Source: Cryptomeria japonica (taxonomy: Eukaryota; Streptophyta; Pinopsida; Cupressales; Cupressaceae). Taken from it: a stretch of DNA of 64,000 nucleotides. Positions within the stretch are counted from its first letter, which is position 1; each line of letters starts with the position of its first letter. Below are positions 32,570 through 43,852 of this stretch, one piece after another. The stretch is from assembly GCF_030272615.1 (NCBI RefSeq), contig NC_081413.1, positions 448,856,538 to 448,920,537 on the forward strand, written 5' to 3'. A model generated the notes under the pieces. That model ran no database searches and was not told the origin of the DNA. It saw only the letters and a program-made list of their open reading frames with translations. The translations under genes were made by a program, and so were the position numbers.

Positions 32570-33660
32570 TGTTGGCAACAAGGCAAAAAACTGAGAGGGG
32601 GAATGAATCATTTTTCTCATAATATTTTCTTAAATCAAACATAATTTTAGATCTGATAATTAATAGTGAAAGCATAAATAAACAAGACATCAATAACACA
32701 CATAACACCAATTCTTTTTATGTGGAAAACTCGGTCAAGGGAAAAACCATGGTGGGAACTTGTTGACGGGTATTTTGACACACTCACCAATAGCCAGGTA
32801 GAAAATGAAATGTATACCAACTTCTGAAAAACAATCAATCTTTAAAGACTAATTACTCCAAGGTCTCTATAATCAGGTCATGATGGTGTTGGGTCACTCA
32901 ATGGCTAATTTGATTGTACCTATCAAGGGTCCTAGTGGTTGAAACAAAACAAACAAAATCCTTTTTTGTATTTTCCTATTTTCACTTGATAAAGAAACTT
33001 CAAAAGATTGGTCAAGGTAACAATAGATAATATCAAAATCAATACTAAACAACTTAGTGTACTACAAAGTCAATGGATCACAACAAGGTATTATCAATAA
33101 CATCTAATAAACATTCAAATGTGATGTTCCAGCAAACATGAAAAGTCATACAAAGCACACATGAATGGAAATAGAAATCATGAGATCAGATTATCACTTT
33201 ACTATTTTATCCTCATACACCATTAACATGTACAATATGATTCATAAAACAATTAAGCTTAGAATAACAAGTTGCTGTTTAAAATGAAAGAAAATACCAA
33301 ACTACGAAGAACAAAAACCCTTAGAACATGTATTGTAGATAAGGAAATCCACAAGCTGCTTTTGTATTAATCTTTTGTAAAATGAATAACAAAATCTTTA
33401 AGAGTTTATTGGAAAGAAATTGCATAAAACTAAATTTGCTAACTAAATGGCCTTGAATCACCAATACACAGATCCTCAAAATGGCCCAAATTTTATAATT
33501 TATAGAGTTTTACCCTAGATCCTAGGAAAGAATCATGCCCACAAACTAGGACTACAAAAATGAGGGACTTGCAGTCGACATGCAATTTGCTGCCTGTGAA
33601 CTCTAGTTAAGTGATCCTAAATTGGTACTCAAGGTTCACTTCCAAAATAGTGCTCCAACA
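32570..33660 (-). repeat. 5' LTR of B2 (outer end tentative)
   Basis: The inner end is clear (TTGCCAACA next to the primer site, minus strand). The outer end is placed at 33660, where the minus strand starts TGTTGGAGCAC, giving 1091 bp, close to the 1083 bp of the B1 LTR. No second B2 LTR is available to confirm. It contains the GGTGGGAA...CCATGGTTTTTCCC block seen in other families at about 32725-32760. Confidence 0.6.
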
Positions 33661-33780
33661 ACAAGAAGTTTGAATCATGTAAAAAGAATTCTCAAAAAGA
33701 AAATATCAAATATAAGTTACAACTCTAGTTGACAGCTTAGTAGTTGTGGCCGTGATGGTTGTCAGTCATGCATTTATTTT
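33661..33780 (-). other. 3' end of gene E
   Basis: Short non-coding stretch between the stop of frame E and the B2 LTR. Nothing else recognised. Confidence 0.4.
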
Positions 33781-34510
33781 TCACAACTGTCTGTTTTGCT
33801 TTTTATTCTTCTTGTAGTTTTGGTAGTTGGTGAGAAGGCATTCCACCAAAGCAGGAGGAGGATCAATGATGTATTGGATTCTAAATTTAGATACTCTAAG
33901 TATCTCTTTTACATTATCTAACCTACTAACCATATCATCCATCATTACTTCTGCACCTTGGCACTGAAACACCACATACATATATCTATCTATTGTTTCT
34001 ACTACAAATTCCATAGTGGCTACGAAATAGCTAGTGGTAAAATAATCACATCAACTAGGTATGGTCTCTTGATGTAGTACTCCTCCTTGCTTAAGGTTAT
34101 AACCATACTTCCCCAATAATTTAACCAATAGTTTCTTATATTGTTCAAATGTTTTGGGAAATGGAGGATGTTCCTTAAGAAGCTTGGTGTGACATTTCTC
34201 CATGATCTCCATTTTCAAATCCATAATATCTATATATGACTCCAAAGTATGAACGCTCTCTCCTCCTAGAAAGTCTTCTTTTGTAATGGTTTATTCTCCC
34301 AATCTTTGAATCTTCTTAAGCATTTTATGCAATTTTGAAAGATGAAGTATATGTTGTTCCCACTACTTGGAATAGGTAACAAGATATTTCTCATTATCAT
34401 GAGCTTCTAAAAACACCTTCAATGTGTCCTATAAGAATATTTTAATCTTATCCATTTGATCTTGAGCTTGGGTCATAATCGTTGTTGCTACTTTCTTCAT
34501 CTCGTACAAT
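33781..34510 (-). pseudogene. Gene E, C-terminal part, unknown
   Basis: Minus-strand frame continuing the segment at 42035-42530 across element A3. At the junction the codons read GDIKALYEMKKVATTI. Further on: KIKIFL, FLEAHDNEKYLVTYSK, LLVKLLGKYGYNLKQGGVLH, YMYVVFQCQGAEVMMDDMVS and DNVKEILRVSKFRIQYII, ending KKNKKQNRQL at the TGA. Stops at about 34428, 34377, 34293 and 34051. Not recognised. Its long helical, charged character and repeat setting suggest the end of another retroelement ORF2-like protein rather than a host gene (inference). Confidence 0.55.
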
Positions 34511-34515
34511 GCTTT

Positions 34516-35324
34516 TGTTAGGGTTCCCACAGATACTGAGATGGGGGGGGTGAATCAGTATCTGACTCGTAGTGAAATTTTCTTAAGACAAAACATGCAG
34601 AACATAATGTAACAGTATACTGGTATGCAAGAGTTAATGTAATAAACGGATAAAAAACATTCACATGAAAAGAACACCATAACACAAGATGTTTAATGAG
34701 GAAACCCGGTGTGGGAAAAACCTTGGTGGGATTTGTGACCCATAATATTCACTTTCTGGCCAATAAGAGAATATTACTTACAATAGGGGCCTACACATGT
34801 AGGAAGGCCAACTGCCTAGAGCACACTGCTGAATAAGAAGTCACACTGACTTACAATGAGGATTATGCAAATCCAATGATCTGTACTGCTTTACAATAGC
34901 ATCTTCAATGCTAGATTCAGTACCGGTTCTTGCTCTGTTATTTACATATACCCTTGACCTACAATTCGCACATTAGGTCTGCCTAATAATTTTCTTTATG
35001 CTTCCTATCCATATCCTACAAATGTCTACAATGATCTCTTTTATATACAAGAGTCATTTTACAATTTTCCAAGTTGGCTTACAATAATAAACAAAATATT
35101 ACATATCAAAAATCTCGTCGGCCTCTATGCCGGTATACATCTTTTCTTCTGTGCCAGTGCCAGTGCCGGTGTAGAGTGATCTTGTTGATGCCGGTGCGCT
35201 ATCTTGCTTGAATAATGCTTTGCTGGTATAATGTCTTGCCGGTGCCATAGGATTGCAAGGTTGCCATCAATGAAAAAACCTTCAATCACACACAATGTCT
35301 CATTGGAGTGTCCATATGCCAACA
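34516..35324 (-). repeat. Outer 3' LTR of A3
   Basis: 809 bp, TGTTGGCATATGGACACTCC (35324 downwards) to GGGAACCCTAACA (34516). Differs from A1/A2 LTRs in having TATGGACACTCC where those have AATGCACACTCC. Confidence 0.94.
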
Positions 35325-35488
35325 ATCTCCCCCTTCGGCATTGATGGCAACACTCATGAGAAATTTCAAAAAGATATCCAAAAATGTGTAGACCAAAAAT
35401 GTTACCAAAAATGTGAGAACTCCCCCTGAGCATATGATCCCTGTGTTTTGAATTTTCTCATCCTACTACTCGCCCTTTGGCATCAAAT
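35325..35488 (-). repeat. Second copy of A3 3' internal end between two LTRs
   Basis: 164 bp nearly matching 36296-36445. It holds the terminal polypurine tract (rc of ATCTCCCCCTTCGGC, 35325-35339), an extra 'GTTACCAAAAAT' repeat and the upstream tract (rc of CTACTCGCCCTTTGG, about 35466-35480). It ends at CATCAAAT, right beside that upstream tract. Confidence 0.92.
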
Positions 35489-36295
35489 TGTTAGGGTTCC
35501 CACAGATACTGAGAGGGGGGTGAATCAGTATCTGACCGGTAGTGAAATTTTCTTAAGACAGAACATGCAGAACATAATGTAATAGTATACCGGTATGTAA
35601 GAGTTAATGTAATAAACAGAATCAAAAACATCCACATGAAAAGAACACCATAACACAAGATGTTTAACAAGGAAACTTGGTGTGGGAAAAACCTTAGTGG
35701 TATTTGTGACCCACAATATTCACTTACTGGCCAATAAGAGAATTTTACTTACAATAGGGGCCTACACATGCAGGAAGGCCAACTGCCTAGAGCACACTGC
35801 TCAATAAGAAGTCACACTAACTTACAATGAGGATTATGCAAATCCAATGATCTGTACTACTTTACAATAGAATCTTCAATGCCAGATTTAGTACCGGTTC
35901 TTGCTTTGTTCTTTACATATACCCTTGACCTACAATTCGTACATTAGGTCTGCCTAATAATTTTCTTTATGCTTCCTATCCATATCCTACAAATGTCTAT
36001 GATGATCTCTTTTATATACAAGAGTCATTTTACAATTTTCCAAGTTGGCTTACAATAATAAACAAAATATTACATATCAAAAATCATGTCGGCCTCTGTG
36101 CCAGTATACATCTTTTCTTCTGTGTCGTTGCCGGTGCCGGTGTAGAGTGATCTTGTTGATGCTAGTGCACTGTCTTGCTTGAATAATGTTTTTCCAGTAT
36201 AATGTCTTGCTAGTGCCATAGGATTGCAAGGTTTCCATCAATGACAAAACCTTCAATCACACACAATGTCGCATTGGAGTGTCCATATGCCAACA
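35489..36295 (-). repeat. Middle LTR of A3
   Basis: 807 bp with intact TGTTGG...CTAACA termini and a polypurine tract outside its 36295 end. Nearly the same as the flanking two LTRs. Confidence 0.94.
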
Positions 36296-36488
36296 ATCTC
36301 CCCCTTTGGCATTGATGGCAACACTCATGAGAAATTTCAAAAAGATATCCAAAAATGTGTAGACCGAAAATGTGAGAACTCCCCCTGAGGATATGATCCC
36401 TGTGTTTTGAATTTTCTCATCCTACTACTCCCCCTTTGGCATCAATGAAAAAGGTTAGTAGAGTTTGTAGCTATACCAATCCATAACC
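36296..36488 (-). promoter_or_regulatory. A3 3' leader with two polypurine tracts
   Basis: On the minus strand GCCAAAGGGGGAGTAG (36440-36425) and GCCAAAGGGGGAGAT (about 36310-36296), the latter against the middle LTR. No gene. Confidence 0.8.
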
Positions 36489-39400
36489 TCAACCTTGTAG
36501 TTGGGTAGTTATTATCTGAAGAAGATCTCCCAAAATTAAGTTTATACCATCCATAAACTTCTTACTGTCTTTTATTGCTATCTCAATTCTGTTTACTATA
36601 CCGGTGAGATACTGCAAGTGCTCTTCTAGTGTTTTGCTTCCTTGTGTTAATGCCTCTGAGATTTCCTTCTGCAGAGATGCTAAATAGTCCAATCTTGGAC
36701 TTAGTTTAGATCTCAAAAGTTTTGCCTTGTTTATTATTGCCTCTTTCTCTCTTTCCAATTTGAGCAATTCTTTCTCAAAATTTTCTATCTTCTCTTCAAA
36801 AACTGATAATGAATCAGGTGAGTTGACAAAATTATCTGCAAGTTTATTTATCTCATCATGTGCCTTTCTTATCTTTTTGTCAATATCTACAGTCAAAAAG
36901 TTTGTTTTACATGTATCTTTATACAGGTTTTTGTACTCTTTTAACAAATTACACAGTTCCGATAGAAGTGTGTCAAACTCCCTGTTACACTTCTTCATTC
37001 CTTCCTCAAAGAATTTCTGTTTCTCTTTTTCTACAATTTCCTTTACAAATTCTACCTTTGTTTGCTCAAAAATTCCAGAAACATATTTACAAAGTGTATC
37101 CAACTATCCTAAAGAATCTTTATTGTCTATATTACAATTAGGAGCTATTGATTTCAAAAATGGGATTGAATCATCTATCTCTTTGTAAGCTTGTGAGCTA
37201 TAATCAGTTATTTTCTTGATAGATTCAAGTAATACCTTAGTCACATTTGATGGTGACCCAACAAACTAAGTACCGGTGGAAGTGACCAAGCTTGTATTGA
37301 CCTCTGGTAGGTCTATTTGTGTCTGCATTTCTTTAAGCACTGGTTTTCCTGCTTCATTTCTTACCAGTGGCATCTGTTCTGGAGCCTTTAGCTCTATTGG
37401 TTTCTCTATTTGTGTTTCAGATTCCACCTTTTTCTTTGTATCCGCTGCCAGTTGCTCTATATTTCCTATTACCGGAGGCTCTTTGGCTATACCTGATTTA
37501 TCTGTTGTATCCTTATCTACCACTATGTTGATCTTCTGAGTATCAACATTCACAGTATATAGGACTTCAGGATTAGGATTATTATCCTCCGTATCCATAC
37601 TCTCAGCTGCCAGTTGATCTTCTATAGCTATTGTTTTTACTAGTGGAGTATTTAAAGGAGGTGGGGGTAAGTTGTCTCTAATCTTGATACTTGGTGGTCC
37701 ACCAACTTTACCTTTCCCTTTGTCCTTCTGATATACCTTAATGGGCTTGGGATTCCTATATTCTTCTTGTTTTTCTTTTTCAACCAAGAATATATCCCAG
37801 CCATCTTCTGTTTCCTCTGAAACCTCTATAACTCTACCTGCCATCAGTGAAATTTGCTAGTGTGTAGTGGAAAAAATTGTCCAGTTGGCCTGAGCTATCA
37901 GATCATCAATTTCTTTAGGTGAGTTTACAGGATATACTGCAAGTAGTTTTTCTATTTTTATTTTCTTATCCAATTCAATTATTCCTTGCCTTCTAGCCTC
38001 AAGTCTTTTGTATAGTTCATTAAGAATTTCATTTAAGACTTGCATCAAAAACTTTGTATACATGCCCATGTGTAATATTACACTTTCCTCAACTTGCCCT
38101 TTCTCATCATCCGATAGGGTGTCATAAATTTTCCCTATGTTTTTCAATTTACCTTCCTCTGTGATCTCATTCAGTAATATGTCAAGAGGGGCCAAGTCTG
38201 TGTTTGTCTTTTTCTTCTTTTTGGGTGTCAGCTTCTTTTTAGGTGTGACCTTTTTAACCAGAGATCTCATAGCTTGTTGCTTTTGCCTTGTCCTTCTAGG
38301 TGAAGGAGTGGTTGCCGGTGAGGGATCTCTTTTCCTAACAACTCTTTTGAAAGTTGCTGGCATATCTCCTTTCGAGGAAGTACCTGCCACTGATAGATGA
38401 GTTCCAGGTTGTTGGGCTGCCAACTCATCTTCAGTTATGTCAGTTTTCTGTAATACATCTTCCTTTATGGCTTTTGCTTGTCTAGATCCTTTTCTCACAA
38501 ATTCTTTGACCTTTTTCACTCTTTTCTTAGATTGAATTTGACTTTCTATGGTCTCAGCACTACCAAATACTTCTTCCTTTGGTTCCCTGGGTGCTTCCAG
38601 AAGAGCTTTGGCATAAGTTTCAATGATATGATCATCGGTCTCATAACCCATCTCTGTTACCCAGATTATCCTAGGGATGACTGCTTCCATCCAGATCTCA
38701 TCCTTTTTAATTACAAAACATATATCATCCTTGTATTTGTTGACAATTTCCTGTGATAGTCTGATTCTTTTGTTCATTCTGACCTTTAGTGCTTGAAAAT
38801 ACTCATTGATATTCTTTTCCTTGTTTTCACCCATGTTGTTGAATAAGTCTGATAATTGTTTTCCTACCGGTATGTCAAATCGAAAATTCTTGTTGCCAAT
38901 ACCGGGAACCTATTTGGTTATATGTAGCATTAAGCATACAAGTAAATTTTCAATTCTAAAAGTTCCTTTCTTATCCTTTTTGATTTTTCCTAAGTTATCA
39001 ATCAACTCATCTTTTAACCATTCACATACATCAATTTTCACATTTTCTTTTACCATATCATGAGCACTCTTAATGCACAAACTGGAGACTGAGTTAAGTC
39101 TATTTGCATGAGTTGCTTTGTACCCTAAAATCATGCTAACAAATCTAACATTTATATCAGTCACATCATTAACCCTTAAAGACTTTTTGTCTGATGTTGC
39201 ACCAGTTAAGTTCATTACTAGGTCATTGGAGACCTTCTTACGGGTCTGCTACCGGTGGAAGGTAACCCTGTTACTGCTTTCACAACTTCCTTAGTAATTT
39301 TGTGAACTGAATCAAGCCAAAAGAATGAACCATGTACCCTGCTTAAAACTATCCTAATCACTTCCTTGGGAAATTCAGGAATGCAGAGGATTTCAATGAA

Positions 39401-39691
39401 TCCTAGGGTTTCAACAATTTTATGTTCAGGTTTTACATTTCCGGAATTGTCAGATATAACATTCTTATATATGTTTTTAATTTCTTCATCACCTAATTCC
39501 TCTATGTTGCAATGAATATACATTCTAGGGTCTTCTGCATAAACAACACCTTTTGGAATTTGGGAAAAAGCACCTATATTGTCATCTTTCTTAGCTACCT
39601 TGGGAACTAGCTGAAACATGGGCCTAGGGAGTTTTATAACCTCGACTACTGTAGGGTTTGCCATGAATTCAGGTGTAGAGGAGGATGCCAT
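36489..39691 (-). pseudogene. A3 ORF2, about 1065 codons, unknown function
   Basis: ATG 39691 (MASSSTPEFMANPTVVEVIK) to the stop at 36489 (ITTQLQG). Same domain order as A2 ORF2. A small deletion shifts the frame near 39220 (GSRPVRR), and stops lie at about 38907 (Gln codon), 37855 and 37264. The middle region has three PKKK-type basic runs (KKVTPKKKLTPKKKKK). A Pro-rich stretch and EMQTQIDLPE (where A2 has TQTD) follow, then a coiled coil with FEKELLKLEREKEAI and LSPRLDYLASLQKEISEALT. Long open stretches (325 and 204 codons) make it one of the better preserved copies. No pol motif. Confidence 0.85.
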
Positions 39692-40033
39692 GATGATAAA
39701 TACCTTTTTCTGCCTTTGGATGGATTGATTGCTAGAATGCTTTGCCTCTTTGCCCGGAATGCCTTAGCTCGGAAATCTTCGCGCTCTCTGAAAGTTTGAA
39801 ATCACGGTGAAATGAAATGGAGCCAAAACCTTATTTTATAAAGTCTTTTCAGCTACCTACCACATTAATTGCTTGCCGGTAATGTATTATCTTAACTTTA
39901 TTTGCCGATAATGAGTGATTTTCAACTTCTTTTCTCTAACTGAGGGAATAATAGCACGTGTCATTAGATTGCCAAACCCTCAAGATAATTTTCTTCAATT
40001 AGATGAAGAACTTCCTGCCGATGGAGCATTGCT
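39692..40033 (-). promoter_or_regulatory. A3 gag-ORF2 spacer with candidate internal promoter
   Basis: No gene. Minus strand GCAATTAATGTGGTAGGTAG (39872-39853) and TATAAAAT (39840-39833), 142 bp before the ORF2 ATG, parallel to A1, A2 and A4. Confidence 0.6.
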
Positions 40034-41152
40034 CTATCCTACTGGTGGAGCATCATATTGTCCTACCGGTGGAGCATTTGTTGGTTCTACCAGTGGAGGA
40101 GTATCCCCAATATTTAGATCAGCTTTTCTAATCCATTGCTTTGAGAATTCTTGCTTAACCTCTTCAACCTTTTCTTTACCTTTCAAGCTAGTACTTTTGT
40201 TGTCTACCGGTGTACCTTTACTTATACAAAATTTAGCAATATGACCAATCTTGTTACATGCATAACAAGTTACATTATTTTTCTGAATAACTTTCCCATA
40301 ACCTATGCCAGTTTGTGTTCTGTATTGATTTGATAAATGTCCAAATATTCCACAAACATAACATCTTACATTCATTCTACAGTTTTCAGAGTTATGACCA
40401 ATTTTGTTGCATTTGGAGCATTGACCAGTGGGAGGATTGATATTCTGATAATTTCTAGATCTACATTCATTTGCCCTATGACCATATTTATTGCAGTTAA
40501 AGCATTTTCCATTGAATTTGTAAGTATTAGAAGGTCTTACTAGTTTGATGTGATCCTGAGTATTTGCAGTACCGGAGCTTTCTCCAACTTCAAATCCAAT
40601 TCTAGAGGTGTCACCTTTGGGTTTTTGATTCTTCAATAAGCTACCAAGTTCTTCTGAGTTTTTCTTGAATATTTCTTTGTGTTGATTTGTAGTTTCCAAT
40701 TCCCTTTCCAAGATTTCTTTTTGTCTCATTAGTTCATTCGAGTCATTCTGAGTATGCATCAGATCTATCTTCAACATGTCATTTTCATAGCTAAGTCTTG
40801 TGTTCTCATTTGCTGCATCACTTAGTCTTTTGGTCAATTCTTCTTCATTCTTCTTTCTGTCCTCAATCTCTTTGCAAAATCTCATAGTCATATCCTGCAT
40901 TTCATTTTTTGTTGTCATGATCTCTTGTTTCAATTTGCTTATCATATCATTAAGTGATTCCTTTTCATCATTCTCATTTTGCAATTTTTCACAAAGTTCT
41001 CTTCTCTTATTTCTTGTAACAGTAAGATTTTCTTGAAGTGCCTGAATAATGTCCTGAGCTGCTTTTAAATCATCTTCTAATTTGATATTCTTCAACTTCT
41101 CCGCATCATAGTCAGTAAGAGCTCCTTCAAGTTGCTTCATTAGATTTTCCAT
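40034..41152 (-). CDS. A3 Gag, intact: coiled coil and four CCHC knuckles
   Basis: The only full-length retroelement frame in the window: 372 codons from ATG 41152 (MENLMKQLEGALTDYDAEKL). The open frame extends nine codons further to a TTG. Residues about 1-190 form a charged coiled coil (DRKKNEEELTKRL, NELMRQKEILERELE). Then come CFNCNKYGHRANEC, CSKCNKIGHNSENC, CYVCGIFGHLSNQY (last Cys changed to Tyr) and CYACNKIGHIAKFC. The tail is Pro-rich with repeated PPVG. It would assemble particles and bind element RNA. There is no Pol fusion: the frame ends before the spacer that precedes ORF2. It lacks the SLP-Y/UBN2 features seen in the Gag of B1. Confidence 0.88.
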   Translation of the reverse strand: MENLMKQLEGALTDYDAEKLKNIKLEDDLKAAQDIIQALQENLTVTRNKRRELCEKLQNENDEKESLNDMISKLKQEIMTTKNEMQDMTMRFCKEIEDRKKNEEELTKRLSDAANENTRLSYENDMLKIDLMHTQNDSNELMRQKEILERELETTNQHKEIFKKNSEELGSLLKNQKPKGDTSRIGFEVGESSGTANTQDHIKLVRPSNTYKFNGKCFNCNKYGHRANECRSRNYQNINPPTGQCSKCNKIGHNSENCRMNVRCYVCGIFGHLSNQYRTQTGIGYGKVIQKNNVTCYACNKIGHIAKFCISKGTPVDNKSTSLKGKEKVEEVKQEFSKQWIRKADLNIGDTPPLVEPTNAPPVGQYDAPPVG

Positions 41153-41210
41153 CTTTACCGGTGTCAAGATCTTCCTCAAGATGTTAGGCTTCTGAAAATA
41201 GAGGACCAGG

Positions 41211-41223
41211 CTCTGATACCAAT
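41211..41223 (-). promoter_or_regulatory. Primer-binding site of A3
   Basis: Minus strand reads AATTGGTATCAGAG(CC) directly inside the LTR; initiator tRNA-Met complement. Confidence 0.92.
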
Positions 41224-42034
41224 TGTTAGGGTTCCCACAGATACTGAGAGGGGGAGGGGTGAATCAGTATCTGACTGGTAGTGAAATTTTCTTAAGACAG
41301 AACATGCAGAACATAATGTAACAGTATACTGATATGCAAGAGTTAATGTAATAAAAAGAATCAAAAACATCCACATGAAAAGAACACCATAACACAAGAT
41401 GTTTAATGAGGAAACCCAGTGTGGGAAAAACCTCGGTGGGATTTGTAACCCACAATATTCACATACTGGCCAATAAGAGAATATTACTTACAATAGGGGC
41501 TTGCACATGCAGGAAGGCCAACTGCCTAGAGCACACTACTCAATAAGAAGTCACACTGACTTACAATGAGGATTATGCAAATCCAATGATCTATACTGCT
41601 TTACAATAGCATCTTCAATGCTAGATTCAGTACCAGTTCTTGCTCTGTTCTTTACATATACCCTTGACCTACAATTCACACATTAGGTCTGCCTAATAAT
41701 TTTCTTTATGCTTCCTATCCATATCCTACAAATGTCTACAATGATCTCTTTTATATACAAGAGTCATTTTACAATTTGCCAAGTCAGCTTACAATAATAA
41801 ACAAAATATTACATATCAAAAATCCTATCGGCCTCTGTGCCAGTATACATCTTTTCTTCTATTCTAGTGCCGGTGCTAGTGTAGAGTGATCTTGTTGATG
41901 TCGGTGCACTGTCTTGCTTGAATAATGCTTTGCTGGTATAATGTCTTGCCGGTGCCATAGGATTGCAAGGTTGCCATCAATGACAAAACCTTAAATCACA
42001 CACAATGTCTCGTTGGAGTGTCCATATGCCAATA
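41224..42034 (-). repeat. 5' LTR of A3
   Basis: 811 bp; outer end CCAATA (from CCAACA) at 42029-42034 followed by the GCTTT duplicate; inner end TGTTAGGG at 41224. Confidence 0.93.
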
Positions 42035-42530
42035 GCTTTTATATCACCTTGAGGGAGTGATGAAGTGGATGGTAAGGTATCATCAGTTCTGCAATCAAGA
42101 GGTTTATCATTTTCTATAATCAAATATTTATACTGCCTTAGTTGCACCTTAACCTCTATCTTAGTTTTATACTCCTTATCCATCCTTGATTGTAAATTAG
42201 ATGTAGTAGCAACTCGAGTAGAAAATCCCTCCACTTAGTCTGTTTGCCCAGGTTAACCTTAGACACTTGGTATCTAGGGATAGCCTAGGATGATCGTTCA
42301 ACATCTTGAACTTTTGCTACTGCATCAACAATTATATCCCCTGAATCCATTCTTGAGAGATGATGAATTGTCTTTTCTTTTTTAGCTCTCCTTGGAGATT
42401 CTATAATTGCATCCTGCAAGGTTACATTTAGGAGAACGACCTTTTCCTTCCTCTTGAAAGTGAAACTTAACCACTGAGGCACAATATCGTCTTGTTCTCC
42501 TCCCTGCACCGTGACATCTGCGATGATCAT
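42035..42530 (-). pseudogene. Gene E, upstream part, unknown
   Basis: Minus strand from about 42530 (MIIADVTVQGGEQDDIVPQW). It shows FKRKEKVVLLNVTLQD, SPRRAKKEKTIHHLSRMDSG, a stop at about 42287, then YKTKIEVKVQLRQYKYLIIE and LPQGDIKA, where A3 is inserted. It continues at 34510. The upstream start is not clear: the frame decays towards 42700, where B1 begins. Not recognised; the basic SPRRAKKEK patch is like the middle of family A ORF2. Confidence 0.5.
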
Positions 42531-42712
42531 GTGAGATTCTATATTTGGTTCTTTCTCTTCTTCCTAGTGCTCTTCATTCTATTGTCCTTCTTGCTGCTTC
42601 AGAGGATTCGGTTGTCAATTGGTATTTTTGCCTCTTTTGGATCAGTGGAAGTATTTTTCCTTTAATCAGACCTTGTTCTTCTTACATATTCTTTGTGGAC
42701 TTTGGTCTGAGG

Positions 42713-43795
42713 TGTTGGTCTTATGGATGTGTTGCATTCGTTTTGTCATTGATTTCAACACTTATCTACATTTATCCTTCTGGAGATCTTTGGTTATGTT
42801 GAACCGACATATTATGTTCACCGAAAAGTTCAGTGACTTATGCACAGTCACCGGTATATTGTTCACCGGCACTAAGGATGACTTGTTATCATCTGGAGAT
42901 CACTTGGTTATGTCAAAGACATGGTTTGGACACTTGATTTTGGTATTCTAGTTATTGGTATAATCGGGTTGACATATTTGATGTTACCAAAAAATTGGTC
43001 TAGGTTATGGACCAGCACACGTTATCTATTCTAGATTAGCACGACACATTATGGAGATGATTTAATCAATTGGTATTGTTGTAATTACATTAAGCCGACA
43101 TGATGCATTGCATCTTGACTTATTTGTAAATGATTTAATTGTAATATTCTTAGTGAGCCGACCAACATATTTGGTCCTAGGTTTTGGTATATATGTAAGA
43201 TCTCATTTGTGAGATAAATATATGTAGAGAAAAAAAAGAAGGTATATGGTTATGGTATTGTAACATGGTATGTGCGAATATTGAATATTATATGATCAGA
43301 CCATAGAGAAGGTTCAAGGAACATTTGAAGGTGATTATCAGAGCTTAACCGGTCCTGAATCTAGCATTAGAGATGCTACTTTGAGCAGTACATCATCAAT
43401 AGATTTAATCATTCAATTGTAGTCAATGTGACTCCTATTTTGTGATTGAGCAGTGAGCTCTAGGCGGTTGGCCTTTCTGCATGTGCAGACCCCATTTGTA
43501 CACACATACTATCTGTAGTAGTATCATCTGATTGTGGGTAAGGTTTCCCACCATGGTTTTTTTGCTTATAGGGTTTCCACATAAAAATCTCTATGTTATG
43601 TGGTGTGGATATTGTTTCTCTTTCTGTTTCATACATTAATTTTCACCGGTATTGATATTAACTGTTAATCTGTTAACCGACATTAAGTTTTGTTTACTGA
43701 TATTATGTATCAAGTTTGACTAAGTTATATTTGGGTTGAAATTAAAAGACAACTGATTCACCTCCACCCCTCTCAGTTGCCTCTGGGTCATAACA
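42713..43795 (+). repeat. 5' LTR of B1
   Basis: 1083 bp; TGTTGGTCTTATGG ... GGGTCATAACA. Its first 580 bp match 60885-61466. Contains ACCGGTAT, ACCGGCAC and ACCGACAT motifs and GTATATATGTAAG near 43190 (TATA-like). It also has GAGCAGTGAGCTCTAGGC at about 43447 and GGGTTTCCACATAAAA near 43570, both shared with other families. Confidence 0.93.
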
Positions 43796-43813
43796 ATTGG
43801 TATCAGAGCTGAG
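43796..43813 (+). promoter_or_regulatory. Primer-binding site of B1
   Basis: ATTGGTATCAGAGCTGAG immediately after the LTR; initiator tRNA-Met complement. Confidence 0.93.
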
Positions 43814-43852
43814 TCCTCTTTTTGTAGACATTTAACAACTTGAGGAGATTCT

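Larger units (their letters stand above)
22603..33660 (-). mobile_element. Copia element B2, split by A1 and A2
   Basis: Minus-strand autonomous-type copia element: 5' LTR (about 33660-32570), primer site, gag, protease, GAG-pre-integrase, [A2 inserted], integrase core, RT, then cut by A1 at 22602. The RT end, RNase H and 3' LTR are outside the window, beyond A1. Domain order PR-IN-RT defines Ty1/copia. All domains carry stops. Confidence 0.85.
34516..42034 (-). mobile_element. LTR element A3 with three LTRs
   Basis: Minus-strand family A element flanked by an exact 5-bp duplication, GCTTT at 34511-34515 and 42035-42039. From the right: 5' LTR (41224-42034), primer site, gag, internal promoter-like box, ORF2, two polypurine tracts, LTR (35489-36295), a 164-bp second copy of the 3' internal end, and a further LTR (34516-35324). 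The duplication borders the outermost LTRs, so the three-LTR form integrated as one unit or arose inside one. It interrupts gene E, which rejoins in frame without it. Confidence 0.93.

Noticed and set aside
32570-43795. B1 and B2 as the same family
   Set aside because: Protein domains are similar but LTR starts and most LTR sequence differ; only short blocks are shared.
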